Of a stretch of DNA of 64,000 bases, positions 1 through 20,700 are shown one piece after another. Location of the stretch: contig NC_079896.1 in the NCBI RefSeq assembly GCF_024868665.1, forward strand, positions 26,397,976 to 26,461,975. Direction: 5' to 3'. The translations under genes and the position numbers were made by a program. The stretch comes from Triplophysa rosa. Lineage: Eukaryota; Chordata; Actinopteri; Cypriniformes; Nemacheilidae. Position 1 is the stretch's first letter. The number at the start of each line of letters is the position of its first letter. Below the pieces are notes generated by a model, which had not been told where the DNA came from, ran no database searches, and saw only the letters and a program-made list of their open reading frames with translations.

Positions 1-885
1 TATCTATGTCTAACTGACTGTCTGTCTGTCTTTGTATAGAAATATCTGTAAATATCTGCATGTCTGTGTCTATAAGTCTGTCTGTCCATCTATATTACTA
101 TCAGTCTATGTATCTGTCTGTCTATATCTGTCTGTCTGTTTATCAAGCAATAGAAATGTCTATAAATATCTGTCTGTCTGTCTCTATCTAATTGTCTGTC
201 TGTCTGTCTATATCTACATCTAAATGACTGTCTTTCTTTCTATCTGTCTGTTATATTTCTATTGAAATATCTGTAATATCGGTCTGTCTGTGTTCTGTAA
301 GTCTATTATCTGTATAGATAGTAGATCTATATCTGTCTGTCTATATCCGTCTGTCTGTCTGTTTATCAATCAATAGAATGTCTATAAAATATCGTCTTCG
401 TCTGTTAATCTGTCTGTCTTGTATATCTATATCTAATGACTGTCTTTCTTTCTATCGATCTATCTGTCTGTCTGTCTGTCCGTCTATCTCTCTGTCTGTC
501 TGTCTATATCTAATCTAAATGACTGTCTTTCTTTATCTGTCTGTCTATATTTCTATTGAAATATCTGTAAATATCGGTCTGTCTGTGTCTGTAAGTCTAT
601 CTATTCTATCTGTATAGATAGTAGATCATCTGTAGATCTAGACTCTGTCTGTTCTATATCTACATCTAATGATTGTCTTTCTTTCTATTCTGTCTGTCTG
701 TCTGTCTGTCTATATTTCTATTGAAATATCTGTAATATCAGTCTGTTGTGTCTGTAAGTCTATCTACATATCTGTCTGTCTAGCTGTCTGTTTATCTATC
801 AATGGCAATATCTACAGTATAAATATCTGTCTACCTGTATGTCTGTGTATATAAGTCTGTCTGTCTGTCTGTCAGTGTTCGATGA
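1..885. repeat. Degenerate (TCTG/TCTA)n tetranucleotide array
   Basis: About 880 bases are built of TCTG and TCTA units with a higher-order pattern. The phrase with TATTTCTATTGAAATATCTG recurs near 245, 547 and 712, and a phrase on TGTTTATCAAT recurs near 138, 361 and 790, so the array also grew by larger blocks. It lies in the sodium channel intron after exon 9. Open frames in it are artefacts of the repeat. Confidence 0.9.
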
Positions 886-1211
886 AAGTTTGAACCGCAG
901 CATTGAAACACAGTCGCCATTTCTGAGTTAGTCTGTGTCTGATTCTTTTTCTCATGTTTGCTAGGAGAAAGGACACTCCCTGGCTCTCTCTCATTATCTG
1001 TCGGTTTCCATGGCGACAGGGCAGTGTTGGTCGAAGCTATGGTGCTGAGAAACTTTAGAGATGATGAAGGCAGAAGGAAAGATCAAAGATGAGGAAACGA
1101 GTGTAGAATAATGATCAAAACAAAAATAACCAAAAAGCAAAGACCAAGAAATAATGACTGTAAATGAACACAGAAACTGTGGCCGGGGGTTTAAATGTAT
1201 GTGTTGTGTAC

Positions 1212-6970
<5,759 letters not shown>

Positions 6971-7225
6971 CTGGAAGAGAGAAAACACACCATCAATAGA
7001 CATCATACAGCGGCACAAGGAGGCGGTTAAACCCTAGAATTGAGCCATTCCTACACATGAGATAACAAACATGAATTTCTCTACGTATTGATTGACGTCA
7101 CGGTTGAGTGTCACAGACAGTTCCTCAAGTAATAAGACCCTAACTGAATTTACAATGGGTCATAACAGAAGTTAGTATCTGTTAGTATGTTCCTGCTAAA
7201 CGGTCCCGGGATAAGATTTCATAAC

Positions 7226-7354
7226 TGGGTTTTGTGGAACACAAAAGAGGACATTTTGAGAAATGTCTCGGTGGTTTTGTGTTCATACAATGAAAGTCAA
7301 TGGGGTTCAGAAACTCATTATAGAATTTTCATTTTTGAGTGAACTATCCCTTTA
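7226..7354. repeat. Fragment of a dispersed palindromic MITE family
   Basis: The stretch with TGGAACACAAAAGAGGACAT, CAATGAAAGTCAATGGGG and the ending GAGTGAACTATCCCTTT is shared, in whole or part, with sequences near 20546-20819, 23870-24110, 37557-37700 and 48914-49125. This is a common fish interspersed repeat type. The copy is truncated at one end. Confidence 0.75.
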
Positions 7355-9576
7355 AGGTTAAAATGTATCCACAAGTATCCTACGCCCCATGATGCTTTGC
7401 GCGAAAGATGGGAGGAACTTCCGGTTCAATGTTAACAAACGCATTTCTGCCGTATTTCAAGTAATTAGTTTATAGCAGAATGTGAACTTACACACTGACA
7501 GCCCTTTTAAACTACATCAGCATTGTAAACTACATCACCACTACTTTATAGAGGAATGGGATGATGATTTTAATACTTGACGACGGATATTTAGCAACTT
7601 TTTTTTTTAGTTGAATCAACTATTGATTCAGTTGTTGTGACAGTAAACCAATCAGCAATTTGGAAATTATGGAGGGTTTTCAATATCTTTACATGATGTC
7701 GATTGTCTGCTATTTAAAAATGTGGTAAATAATTATTTTTTGTATTTAAAAGCGAACTGCAAGCGGTACGTTACCGTTTGCACATATCATAAAGCTGCTG
7801 TATCGTCAGGTGGCCCTTAATCTGATAAACATTAAACTAAAGATCACGAGTTTTTAACCTCTTTAAACATTCTCTCTACGTTTTGTTTATAAGATGATAA
7901 GTGGAAGAAATACTTTACATCAAGCGTATCAGATGAGAAATGTTGTCCACATCATAGTTATTATAGTTTTGATTTTAGTTTTATTCATATTTTAAATTAG
8001 CTTATGTTCATTTTAGTTCAAGTTTTAGCAATTTTGTTGTATGCTTTTGTCATTTTATAATTTATTTGTTTATTTTCTATGTTGCTACATAAGATGAGTT
8101 TTATTTTAGTTTTTGTTTATTATTGTAATTTAGTGCTTTGAACTTATTTCAGGTCATTGTTAAAGCAACATTTACATTTTTCTTTTATGAAACCAACAGT
8201 CTTACAGTTTAAAATATGAAGCATTGTCTCATTCTCAGTCATCAGAATAAGTCATTCAAGGTGCAATACTACTTCCGCCGCTTCACCGGAAGTTTTACCG
8301 GTAGTTAGCGCCCTCCGGAAACTCTGTAAAAAGACCCTTCCAAATCAAAATATTGAGGTCTTTAAGAAACATAAATAATGTAAAAGAATGAAAAACAGCT
8401 CAATAATAACCAACAAAGAGTCTGTTAGCATTCATACAGTAACATTAGATTCAGTTTGTCTGTTTTGTGTTTACACACAGGAAGATGATACCAGCTCTGT
8501 GTGGCACAGTAGACCAGTGATGCCTGCGGGTCAGTAGTCTGGCGCTCTGCCCTGAGACCTGTGACCAGACCTGTGAGAGCCAAACTGGGCGTGTACTCAG
8601 AACATGTCAGCCCCGGGGGCTTCATGACCCCAATGAATTCCCCCTCCCCCCTCCAACAGACACGCCAGACGTATGTGTGTGAGATAAGAAGAGAGAGATG
8701 GAGAGGAAGTGAAAGCAAAAAACTGCAACTAGAAAAACCTTCATTTGACCCCTAAACAATAAACAATGTAATGGTAAATAATGAAATAAAGCTGCCATAA
8801 ATCATTCTATATGCTGAAATGTCATGTAAAGAGATTTAATGTAGTCCAAGAAAAATGTAGTTGAATAAATCTTTAACTAAAGATTATTGCTTCTCTTGAT
8901 GGTGGATTCCAGACGGCAAAGATTAACATCAAGATACTTATGATTTAACATCAACCCCATCTGCCTTTTCAACCCGATCGCTCGGAACTTTTGGAAAGTC
9001 TGTTTCAATTCATTGTTTTCAGAAGGTGTTGCACATAATCCCAGATATGCGTCCGGTTCACCAAACCATGTCGTACTGTAGCTCTGAGACCTGATTTAAG
9101 AAACTGAATGCAATGCTACAGTAAAAAGTACAAATTATCAGTAAAACAATCAAAATCAATCTGTTTAATGATCAACTACAGAAAATATCATTTTAAGGTA
9201 TTAAAATTTGTTTAGAATGTATACAAAAACAGGATTTCTTTCACACACTTTGCTGCAACAAACAACAGTTGACAACGCTCCAAACCAGCCATGATGAACA
9301 TTGTTTACTTGTAACAAATAACACACGCACGCGCTTTTAATTATCAAGATATATTCAACTGAAACTATTTTTTGGCCTTCTGTTTGTCTGTCTTTCTAAA
9401 ATCATGGATGTTGTGCATTCAGCACGCAACCGTGAGATTTCAGGCTATATTCAATATACCTTCCAAAAAATGATTTCCACACAAAATACTGTATCCCTGG
9501 GTGGGCACAGAAGTAGATTTCAGTGTGTGCAAACGTGACTAATATTGAGCAAGCAACTGTTTGTGTGAGCTTGTTT

Positions 9577-9789
<213 letters not shown>

Positions 9790-12279
9790 CAATCTCTCTC
9801 CCAATCGTCACCCAGCCAGTTCGGCCTGTTTCCTCTGAGGACAGAGGTAAAAACAAGTCCCTCATTCATTCATCCATCCAACTACACAAGAACTCAACAA
9901 ATGATTCACTTATTCATACCCCCTAGAAAAATCGAGCCGAGCCTCGGGGGTGCCATTAATCCCAGCCCTGCCCTGTCTCCAGGGTCAAACCAAACCTCAG
10001 AGACCACAGGAGGGGGATATTTGGCACAATTTAAGTACACAGTAGGCAGTCCAGAAAAATCTTGGATGCTAGGAATGATTTTAATGTGCTTTTAATACAA
10101 GAGACTGTCAGTTGAAGACTCAATGTTGGTATCATAATAGTGGCAGTGTGGCAGCAACACAAGAGGTGGTTTTTCAAAGTGATTAAAATAAGCAAATGGT
10201 TGAGAATATGATCAGATATTAATGACCATTAGTGCACCACATTTCACAAGTACAGCTCTAGACAAGCCTCTATATGATTTCTGACAGATGTGAAGAACGT
10301 GACCACAAACTCACAGTAGTTCTGTCTAAACTCTAGATGAACATCTCATCCTGACACCAAACATTTTCATTTGTAGTGCTGATGCAAAATCGACAGGTTT
10401 TTTTCTCCGCTGGGCGTTAAAACAGTGATGTTTGGTTGTGGTCGATAAAGATTTGCAACCGCTGCTGTCCATGGTGCTGAACACACAGGTGCGCGCGCTT
10501 CGGCGCACGTTCGCGCGTTATCCTCAATGACCTTTTCTAAAACAGAGTCACGTTGACGCTTACGTATTTAACACAAGTGATGCTGGGAATAAAATAATAG
10601 TGCTTCCCACTGGCGCTGCACGTCTCAATGCCATTACGATAAAAATCCACAATTTATAAATAAGTTCATGACACTTCTCATGCATGGCGTTTGAGTCCAT
10701 TTGTTCACAGTCCATGTTAAAGAACAGCCTGTTCTTTGGCAGTTCAATGACTAATTAAAATAACTGATATAATTCATTAGAACAACAAAGTCCACATTTA
10801 AAACAACACACCATTCATAAAGGACTATCATTCATTTGAGCATGTTTAGCTTAAGTGCTGTTTCAACGGGTCAAACATTTGAGCGTCTTATGAACCAAAT
10901 GTAACAATTAAACGATGGGTAAAGTCACGTGTTCATTAATGTTTATCAGAGTGCTTATTTTTTTCCCCTTGATTATCGAAAGAAGTCCAAGGTGAGCTTG
11001 AAGGCCCTACCTTTATAGATGTGGATTCATCTCGAGCGCAGGGGCGAAGCAGCTGTCGCCATGTTGACGTCTCCGTTTATTTCTATTCGGCAGGCTCAAG
11101 GTCCACCCAAAGCGCAGAGAACACCGTTTACACGGCCATTTCTAGAGCTTCATGTTAAGAACAGCGCCCGGGGCCACCACATTTCCACTTTAGACGAGCG
11201 CGACTGACTAACCGAGATTGATCTGATTCCAGGTTACGCGAAACCCACCCAAAGGGTTAAACGGTGTCTAGGCGACAGAGAAAACGTCTCTGGGCGTGCC
11301 TTTTATCACTGACCAAAATATCGTCAACGCACCTCAAGCTCAAACGAGCTTCGCATAAAGAAAGGTTCACACTGACACCCAAAATGCCCACAGATTGGTG
11401 TCTTCGGGTTGTGTTTTTCGTCTCTTCTCGTGTACAGTCTGAGCGACGGTGGGTGGGTGTGGAAACGGGAAGGTGGAAGGAGGGGGGTCGCGTTTGCTCT
11501 CCTTTTCAATGACAATCATTATCAATACAATTAATGTGCTATAGGCGGCCATGACGAGGTCTGGTTAAATAATCAAACAAGAGTTCGTGTAACATTCATC
11601 TTTAAAAACATCTGACAGCAGTCCTTTCCTCAAACAGCATCTCTCTTTTTTGATCGATCAGCCAAATTCAGCAGCAGCACCACCACCATCTCCATAGGCA
11701 ACCAGCGGACAGAACCCAAACATCTGTCCGCTTTTCTAACATTCACATACAAATCCCGTGTAAAACCACCGAAATGGCTTAGAGGAATAATGCCAACGAT
11801 CCAAATCCCGTTAAAACTCTTTATATCATCCCGGCTCATCCAATTCATTGCGCACACATATGCCGAGCTCTATGATCTCTACGCATGAGATTAATTGTTG
11901 TTTTATGTCATTTCATCTTAATCACATTGTGTTTGGTGTTCAGACGGTGACCTTTTAGTGAATGCAGCTTCACAATCTTTATTTGCCTAAGGACATAAAG
12001 TCATAAACACAAATTGCCTTCTGTCACACAAATACGCAAAATATACATTTGTGACACCATCAGCGATTCATATTCCAATGTCGGGCGTCGTAATTGTATC
12101 ATTCGAGTTGCAAAACATAAATATGATTTTCATTTCTCAGGCCTTAATTTCTAGACGTTTATGAATGAATCTTTTACCCACCATAGCGATGCCCGTCAGG
12201 TTCGAACCTGGAGTTATTTCCAATAACTTCTTTTTTCTCTCTTTAACTTCTTTCGTTGCGCTTTTCTCCCATTAAAACG

Positions 12280-12500
12280 CGATCAGGTTAAGAGGACACG
12301 GCGATGGTGTTTGTATCCATTGGGCGCTCGCAGCTGTCAGTTTGTCTCCACAAATATCACGGATGATAGTCGCTTCCGGTTATCGGTGGGAGTGACGCGT
12401 GCGCGAGCCTGACGATTCGACTCCGGTGTCAATGCGCATCTATAGCCTGGATCCGCACGTGAGGACCAGGCCGACCCCTGTACGACAACACGGAGATGAT
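12280..12500 (-). promoter_or_regulatory. CpG-rich patch, possible scn1la promoter or first exon
   Basis: The patch has many CpG dinucleotides, against an AT-rich surround. It lies about 5.5 kb upstream of the first coding exon, and the acceptor at 6972 demands an upstream non-coding exon somewhere. No TATA box or clear donor was identified. Other CpG patches in this interval are equally possible. Confidence 0.25.
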
Positions 12501-13251
12501 ACGCGGCTGCTCTGGGAGTAAATATTTACCAATGTGGGGAGGGGGGGGTTCTTCTTACATTAGAAAACGTCATTTCACAGGTATAATAATTACCTTTGTT
12601 GCATAAACTATTTTATTTATATTTCATGATGATGTTTAAATTAAATGCATTTAAGAGTCAAATCTCATTATTTTGTATAGCCTACATTGTTGCTTATTGT
12701 TTTGTCTATTAGTTCATTACACGTTTTAGAAATTTTGAGTGACATGTGTAGAAAGTGTTACTATTACCCTTAAGCTACATAAAATCAGTTCAATGTATTA
12801 AAATGAGTTAAAGTTCATTAGTTTACTTCATCAAAGTTCAAATATATTTTAAAATATATTTAAGTATAAATAATGCTAGTATTGTGAATACTAATTGGAC
12901 TAATTTATAAAAGTGCTGTACTTTTAAGTATACTACACAACTAGTTTAACGCCACGTTTTTCTGGGAAGTACATTTCTGATCTTTTCTTATTTTAGGTTT
13001 ACAAGAGTTATACTTATAGCACACTTGAATAAACTCCTTTTTAATGATATGTTATAATTTTGAATTGCTGGACATGGTTTTGGAGGTATATGCATTTTTA
13101 TGATACGTATTATTTAATAATATAAGGAATAAATAACTAAAATGTCATTTTGTGTTTTTCTTACCACATATACAATAGGTCACAGGAATGTGTTCAGTAA
13201 TGATAAAAATGTATAGTTGGTCAAATAAATACTTAACCTTGAAGCAAGGCA

Positions 13252-13253
<2 letters not shown>

Positions 13254-13291
<38 letters not shown>
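13254..13291. repeat. (AT)n microsatellite
   Basis: A run of alternating TA of about 36 bases in AT-rich DNA. Confidence 0.9.
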
Positions 13292-13294
<3 letters not shown>

Positions 13295-15724
13295 TATGTG
13301 TTACAAAAACGCACGCCCTTAAAAACTGGAAACGTGTGTATTTTTATGCCTTTCCAGGCTTTAAACTATCAGGTTCAGTAAAGTGTTCTAGTGTTAGTGA
13401 AGGGACTAGAGCTGTTCATTCCTGAAATCCACAAATTTATCAGACACGGTCAAAATCTTTCTCCACGCTTGAAAGAGTGCCGCACACTGCACCTGAGGCA
13501 CGGGAGAGGCACTCCGATCGAAACAATGCGCGGGCGCCCCCTTATGGCGAAAGTGAGTTACGGCAGTATTTTTTAAAGCACCACCCCAGTTACCCCACTG
13601 AGCAGATTTATTTATCAATGCTGTGAATCTTGTCTGCGTCTCTGCTGGGGTTCTCTTTGGTTACTCATTAGATATTTAGTAGAAATGATAACGCTGATGG
13701 ATTCGTATGGTCTTCGCCTTAAAAATAACCACCCAGTGAGGATAAGCGATTTACTGCATTAGCGATTCCCTTGTGCCAGCGTATCGCGCCTCTGCAGGGC
13801 TCGCGTTGATGCATGACGCATCGCGCTGGTTTTGACATTCACCGAACTCCCCTCATTAAGCGCGCTCGCCCGCCGGGTGTCATCCAGACACAGGGCACAC
13901 AGAAGATCACAGCACAGCTAGGGAAACAAGCTGACTAGAACAGCAGGGTTGTCCGAACGGCCAAGAAACATGGTTAAAAGTCCTACATCCGTATAGCTTA
14001 TTAAATCAACTCTGGCACAGTCTATGTGTAAAATAAAAACCTAGTAGATGTCTGATAAAAGAATCCTTTCATAAGCCGCCATTTTTTGCGTGACGTAAAA
14101 TAGTTGTAACTCAACGCGAGTTATAAACATTTCTGTTCAGCCTCGCCGGTTTAAACCCGTCACATAAACAACAACAAAAAAAGATGATAATACTTAAAGT
14201 AAGATGTTTAAACTCATGTTTAAAGGCCAGAGTGGTCTTTGCACATTCAGTCCGAAATTTTCGTATGCGTTTTTTCGTATTTGGCGCTCGTTTGTCTCTG
14301 AATTGTCAAAACGTCTCTCAGAATGCTTGCGAAAAAGAAAATCGAACCCAGTCCGAATTTTTTGTGACAGATGAAAATATCGGAGGGTGTGTCAATGTGA
14401 TTGACACAAAGTGAGGTCGTATTTATTTTTGAACGTGCGCAAATTTCGGACTCAATGTGCAATGGCCTGTGCAACACTGCTCATGCTGATCGAAAAGAGT
14501 GTTTGATGTAACTTAGAGCTCCACCTCATGTCAGCAGCTTTTCAATGTAAGCAAATCTATTACAATTTCAGTTCTTAAAGACATTATTATCCACCTCGTT
14601 GTGTATTTTATACATTATGATTGTTCATTATAGATCTGCCTTATACCTTAATCGAGTCAAAGCACGCTTTACACTGGATAAAATGTATTTCTCAATAGCT
14701 AAACATTTATTTTCTTCTTCATTGTTCCTAATCTTGTAGTACTGTGTGCATTGTTTCTGACCAACAAGAACTAAAGTAAAAATACAACAGCGTCTTTGCA
14801 TTACTAACACATTTTAATCAAAAGAGAAGTGAAGAGTTTATTTGAAAAAACAGATAAGTCCATATTTGAATCATGATTTTTATTGTGCTATCATGTTTTA
14901 TTGTGTTAGTTAGCCGTTTATTATTATTATTATTGGGCTACTTCAATCATAACAACCCAACCGCAGTTTAATTATTAATGGAATGCACAGTAAAAAAAAC
15001 AGTTATCTGTTTTAAACTTTACAAGTGTTTCTGTATCATTAGCATTTTGTATTTCAGTTGTAAAAGTTACCTGTAAGCTAAACAATATACGTCTTTGGGC
15101 AAGCAATGGCGGCCTCTATAGGTTAAATTCTAAATAACATGTTGATTTTTCACGTTTTTCTGCATATCAAATGTATATAAATATCTCATCCCCAGTGTAA
15201 CTATTATATATTTGCAGTTTATATTTGCTAAAATTCTGAAATGCAAGTAACAAGGCAGTTACATTGGCACTGTTGTGTGGCAGCACGCACTTTCATTAGA
15301 AAGACAATGTTGAAAATCTCTCCTCACCCCTCTGACACCGAGCATCCACAAGGTCAGAAATGTCTGTTCACATTCAAGGAAATAAACAGTTTAGTGAGAG
15401 ATGGCATGGTGACCTGGGGGGGGGGGGGGTATGGGGGGAAGTGAGGATGTTATCGAAACAAATGTAAACTCCTACACAAGGCTATGTGTGTGCGCTTAAC
15501 TTTGGGTATGCGCTCATCTGAAACAATGAAACACAGTCTTTCAAATGATTGAAGCAGTTTTTCTGACATATGTGTTACATAATCCCTTTTACAGTTTAAG
15601 ATATTGACCTGTCTGCAGAGCTGCAGCTATAGGAACCACTCTTCTGTATTACTGTACTGTATTAGCAACTCAAAGGTGACGGGTGACACATGCTGAAAAG
15701 AAATGTAAAGATTGAATGCACTCA

Positions 15725-16340
15725 CTGAAAAAAAATCGGTTGGATTAACTTGATTAAATTATCTACATCGTTTGCACGTAATAAAGTTTTATTTACTCAG
15801 CATTTCATTATGTTCAAGTTGCCATGTTTATGTTTGTTAAACAAACATGATTTTTTATGTTGAAGTGTCATATTACCGTTTAATGTTCTGTAAGTGTTTG
15901 TAATAAATGTGGCATAAAGATTTACATCTCTAATTTGAAATGAAGTTAAGACCACTATCTAATGCAACGCTTTTCTAAACAATGGCAACCACAAAACTGA
16001 AAAATATAACAAACTCCTCTAAATCTCACAGATAAATGAACATTAAACACTAACAAGTGTTTCTCTTCACTGAAAAACACACAAACAACACTTAATTAAG
16101 AAAATAACTCTCAAAATGCAGTCTTCCGCAAAGCATGCTGGGAAATATAATCGTTACAACTAGGCGGAGGATTTATGTCAACACAACACAAACATTTATG
16201 TAGTGCCAACGTGAAGGGATTCAATTACATAACTGAACATGAAAAATCGTGTTGTGACCAAATTTTACAAAAATTGTGTTGATTTAACTTATTTAAATTA
16301 ATCAAATCGGACAAACAGCTAAAATCATTTTTTCAGTAAA
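15725..16340. mobile_element. AT-rich MITE-like repeat, copy 1
   Basis: The stretch starts CACTGAAAAAAAAT and ends ATTTTTTCAGTA, which are inverted to each other. A core with GCAAAGCATGCTGGGAA is shared with about 32900-33310. There is no coding capacity. The shared core and inverted ends suggest a non-autonomous DNA transposon. Confidence 0.55.
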
Positions 16341-16538
16341 TCACTTTGGATAAAATGTTAAGACATTTCCCCTGATTACTAAATCACTCTACACGTGTTT
16401 ATGTTCATACATGTAATACTAATGTCCACAGGCCTTTCTCTCAGACACCAACTTTAAATAAATATTTTTTATGAAATGCACTTAGTTGGTGTTAAGTTGA
16501 CAATTTTAATATGTTAAAGTCACAGTACCTCTCACTCT

Positions 16539-16657
<119 letters not shown>

Positions 16658-16689
16658 TGATGTCATTGAACTGGGCATGTCCATAAAGT

Positions 16690-16808
16690 AGTGTAGAGGA
16701 TTAGACAGGCTTGTGTTCGCACCTTCCCTGCTGCATTGCTCAGAACTTCACATCGCGTCTTTAGTTTCATTCATCTGAACGCCACAGAACTGACGGAAGA
16801 CTGTAAAG
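16690..16808 (+). promoter_or_regulatory. cobll1: Probable 5' UTR exon and start region of cobll1
   Basis: A unique stretch ends CTGTAAAG before GTAAAGA, a fair splice donor, about 800 bases upstream of the first coding exon. No start codon of use is present. The right end rests on the donor; the left end is a guess. Confidence 0.35.
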
Positions 16809-17613
16809 GTAAAGATATCACACACATGCTGCATTAAATGCGCCAAGTTTTAGCGTTAAATTCTTTTAATGTTCACATGCGCACCGGTGAGCTGCTGATC
16901 GTGCTTCACTTAATCCTGTGCTTCATGTAACAGTAAACTACAACGCTGAATATATGCGTATAATATGAAGGGTTTAAACTATTAAAACATCTCGAACAAA
17001 CTGTTAGCTGAATTAACACATCTAGATTGGTTTTAAATATCTCATGCCTTGTTTTGTGTGTACATTGGTTGTGCATTGGCTCACCATTTTGGTTAGATTC
17101 GCAGCAGGTGCTCGTCAAGCGCGTTTGTCGTAAATCTCGTGGGAAATGCGCACAGTTTGCACGCGCTCTTATGAAGCGTCACGCGCGGTCAGCTAAGGCA
17201 TGCGTTTTGACGCTCCATGGCGCGCGCTCAGGACACACCCAAAGGCGTTGACACACATTGGGCTTCCCCAATTTTACTTGGACTTTTTTGTTACTTTCAG
17301 GATATCTATTGATAATTAAACACCTCTGGTTTACTGTTGGTATGACTTTAAGATTGCGTGATGGTATGACTTTTATAATTAAATACCAGGTTACATTCGG
17401 TTGTTTTATACAGTGTTTGGGTCAAATAATATGGACAATTTAATGCATTTCTTTTGTTTATTGTGTCTCTAAGTTCCACAGAAGTTGAACTACTTTTGAA
17501 AATCATAGTCCAGCATTGTTATATATGCCCAAATATCTTATTTATGGATAAACATTATCTGAACTTTCAGTTTTTTTTAGTTTTATAGATTTCAAACTTT
17601 CTACGGCACACAC

Positions 17614-17705
17614 ATGGACCCTCAAGAAGACTTGACAGACAGGGACATCACTCTGAGCGTGCAGCTTCCAGGAGGTCAGGAGACCACAGCCACAGTACAC
17701 GGCAG
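17614..17705 (+). CDS. cobll1: cobll1 coding exon 1
   Basis: This exon encodes MDPQEDLTDRDITLSVQLPG and then GQETTATVHG, and ends AG|GTGAGA in phase 2. The frame upstream is closed by TAG at 17578-17580, which may also be the intron's AG acceptor. Confidence 0.9.
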
Positions 17706-20700
17706 GTGAGAGAGAGAGAGAGAGAGAGTTGAAGAATGATGTCCTCATGTTAAATATGTTTATGAATCCTCACCTTAAAATGTGTGTGTTTGCAGTAAGC
17801 CAGTGATGGACGTTCTGGTGATTTTGTGCGCTCAACACCGCCTCGTTCCATCAGATCATGTCATCAAACTCGTCTCCACCAATCAGAACCACATCAGTTT
17901 CAAACCCAACTCTCCGATTGGCTCTCTTGAGTTTGAGAAAGTCCTCCTGCAAGCTAAAGGGAGTGACGATGCTAACAGGAAAAAGCCTCATTTGCCTGTG
18001 GTGAGTCTAGTAGAAATATTGTTTCATCGTTGGAAGGCAGGTTTTTGTCTGATGTCAGCTGGTAATTGTGGGTTTCTGCACCTGTTTTGTTTTGTTTGTA
18101 TTGCATCATATTTTCTAGCCAACAGTTCGTCTTTTGATAAACTACAAGAAGTCTCATAAAGCAGTGGTGCGGGTCAATCCCAGAGTGCCGCTGGCTGAGT
18201 TGATGCCCTCGCTGTGTGAGAAGTGCGAGTTTAATCCAGATACCACCCTCTTAATGAGGACGTACCGGTCAGAGGAGCGCCTGGACCTCACCAAAACACT
18301 CAATGACTATGGAATCAGAGAGCTGTACGCCAAAGACATGAAAGGTCAGTGATACTGGTAACCAGCAGGTTGTTGGTTTAAGTCAGTCTGTCCCTTTAAC
18401 AAGTGTCCTGCAAGTCATTTAGGAGAAAAGCATCTGTCAGAGGGCAAATGTGGTGCTTATTTATAATGATGGGCCACAGTCTTTATAAGATGAAAAAGTT
18501 CATTAAATTGACTTCACGTTGACTTGATATTCAGAAGATAAAACGTTTTAAAAAGGTCCTGATGTTATATTCCAAATGAATGTTTTTTTGTTGTTGTTTT
18601 TTTAAAGCATTTATGTTGCGCAATAAATTGTTTAATTATCTATTACTTCTAGTGGTTTCAACCAATCACTCCGCTGGTCCCGTGTCAACAGAAGGTACAA
18701 AACTCCACCCCACCAACCACCAATGAAACAACTTCTACATTAGCACACTGTTCTGTAAACTATATCGGTCCACAAAATTGTGTATTTGATTTGCGTGTTT
18801 TCAGGTGTTCAAACCCCAGTCAAAGAGAAGAACCAGAGAGAGAAGGGAAACAAAGGATTTTTTGGCTTTTTTAAAAAGAGCAAGAAAACATCTGAGCAGG
18901 TGGGTTCGTGTCACACTTTCCGCCCGTCTGTGGGTTTATCTGTCTGTCTCGCTGTGACGGTCGCAACTGCCTGTGGCCTCATGAACACACATGGCCTCAT
19001 GAATTTTTTTAAATTTGCCTTTTGAAAGAAGATTTTTATCATGTTGACCTCTTGACTGTGATGATCCAAAACTCCAGGTGCATTCGTGTTTAGAATTGTA
19101 ATCATTTGAATTTCCATTTTATGATTACTTTATATTAATATTTGTGAACGTACAGTATATGCTTTAAAATGAGTGAGCTGCAATGTGGCTTGTTCTGATT
19201 TTTGTTTTTTGTCCTGCAGGTTTTGACTGTCAGTGCTCCAGGTTCTCCTGAACTGAACAGCCAGCATGCGGTCAGAGAGACGTGTCTCAACGGTCACTCG
19301 GCTTTACCTGCGGATGCTGCAGACATGCCCAAGAAGAGACCCGCTCCACGTGCTCCTCTGATGACATCACAGAGCGTCGGCTGTGAACTTGTTTACAAAG
19401 ACTTTACTGAACTTTCAGAGCAGGACACATCTGGAAAACAGGTGGGTATGACGTGATGATTACCACATTAGTCCACACCTGGATTGACACATGTGAATTA
19501 TGGTCTATTGGATGACCTGACAATTTAGATCACTTGGAAATAGAAAAAAGAGGGGAAGGCAATACTGTTTAAAACAACGCTGAAAAATGCTATTTACATT
19601 TATTTAGGTCCTTTCAAATTGTCGTTTGTAGTTCGATGCAATTCAGAATAGTCATAAGAATGATTTATACCGTAATAAATTCTTCTCATGTTTCTGCTTG
19701 TATCTTGCTTAGGGTCTACTCAGTCGAATATTATCCACCGAGTCCTCTCTTAAAAGAACTAAAAGGAAAGCTCCGCCCCCTCCATCTGATGCAGATAACA
19801 AAGGTATGCGTTCGTTTGTGTACATGACGTGTCTGCAGGTGTTTTTTTATACAGTTTATTTTAATATGATCCATTGAATGCTTGTCATGCCACTATCTGC
19901 TTAAGTATTTGACGTAACTAAAAATGTTCTCTCTTATAAATTATTATAGTGCAAAAAGTATCCGAGCCTGTAAATGTACAGGATTGCGTTCGCAGCGTGA
20001 AGGTCATGGGTTCAAACACGTACTGATGAAAATGTAAAGCTTGTCATGCACTGGAAGTTATTTTGAAAAGTGCCCAAATGTCTGTCAGTGTTGGATTGAT
20101 TGTTGACTTTTGTTTTACACTGTTCTACCAGGAGGTGGCGTTTAACCGGCTCTGTGGTGTCTTTCCTTGTCTTGTCCTGGTGCTTGTTTCTGTGCCTGCT
20201 GTCATCAGTGATGGTTGTGTGTCTTTGTGTTGTTGACATTACATCGCCTTCATGTCACGGTCTTCCGTGTATAGTGTCACACTCTCATTCTAGCAATTCA
20301 GTGTGATTCGTCCTAATTCTCTAGAGATCTTCACTGTGTTCTTGTTATCTGACAATAAGTATTATTTTGTTTAGACACGCAGGTTTGTCTGAATCATTCT
20401 TGTCTGTGTGAATAACAGTGCGTTATGGCTGGGGTTTCATCTCATTTTAATACCTTGTTTGTAGTGTTGGGACAGTTTGTTCTAGTGTACGTAATGTGGA
20501 GTGAAACATAATCATGCTTGCACACATAGTGCATAGTAAAAAAATACAAATTCAGTCATCATTTATTCATCCTCATGGTGTTGTAAATCTGAACGTGACT
20601 CTTTCTTTAGTGAAACGCAAAAGAAGATAGTTTGAGGAATGTTTCGGTGGTTTTGTCTTCATACAATTGAAGTTAAAGATGTTCAGTGATGTTTGATTAT

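Noticed and set aside
12185..12240. B-box-like GGTTCGAACCTGG stretch as a tRNA
   Set aside because: There is no A box at the right distance and no cloverleaf; at most a SINE relic or chance palindrome.
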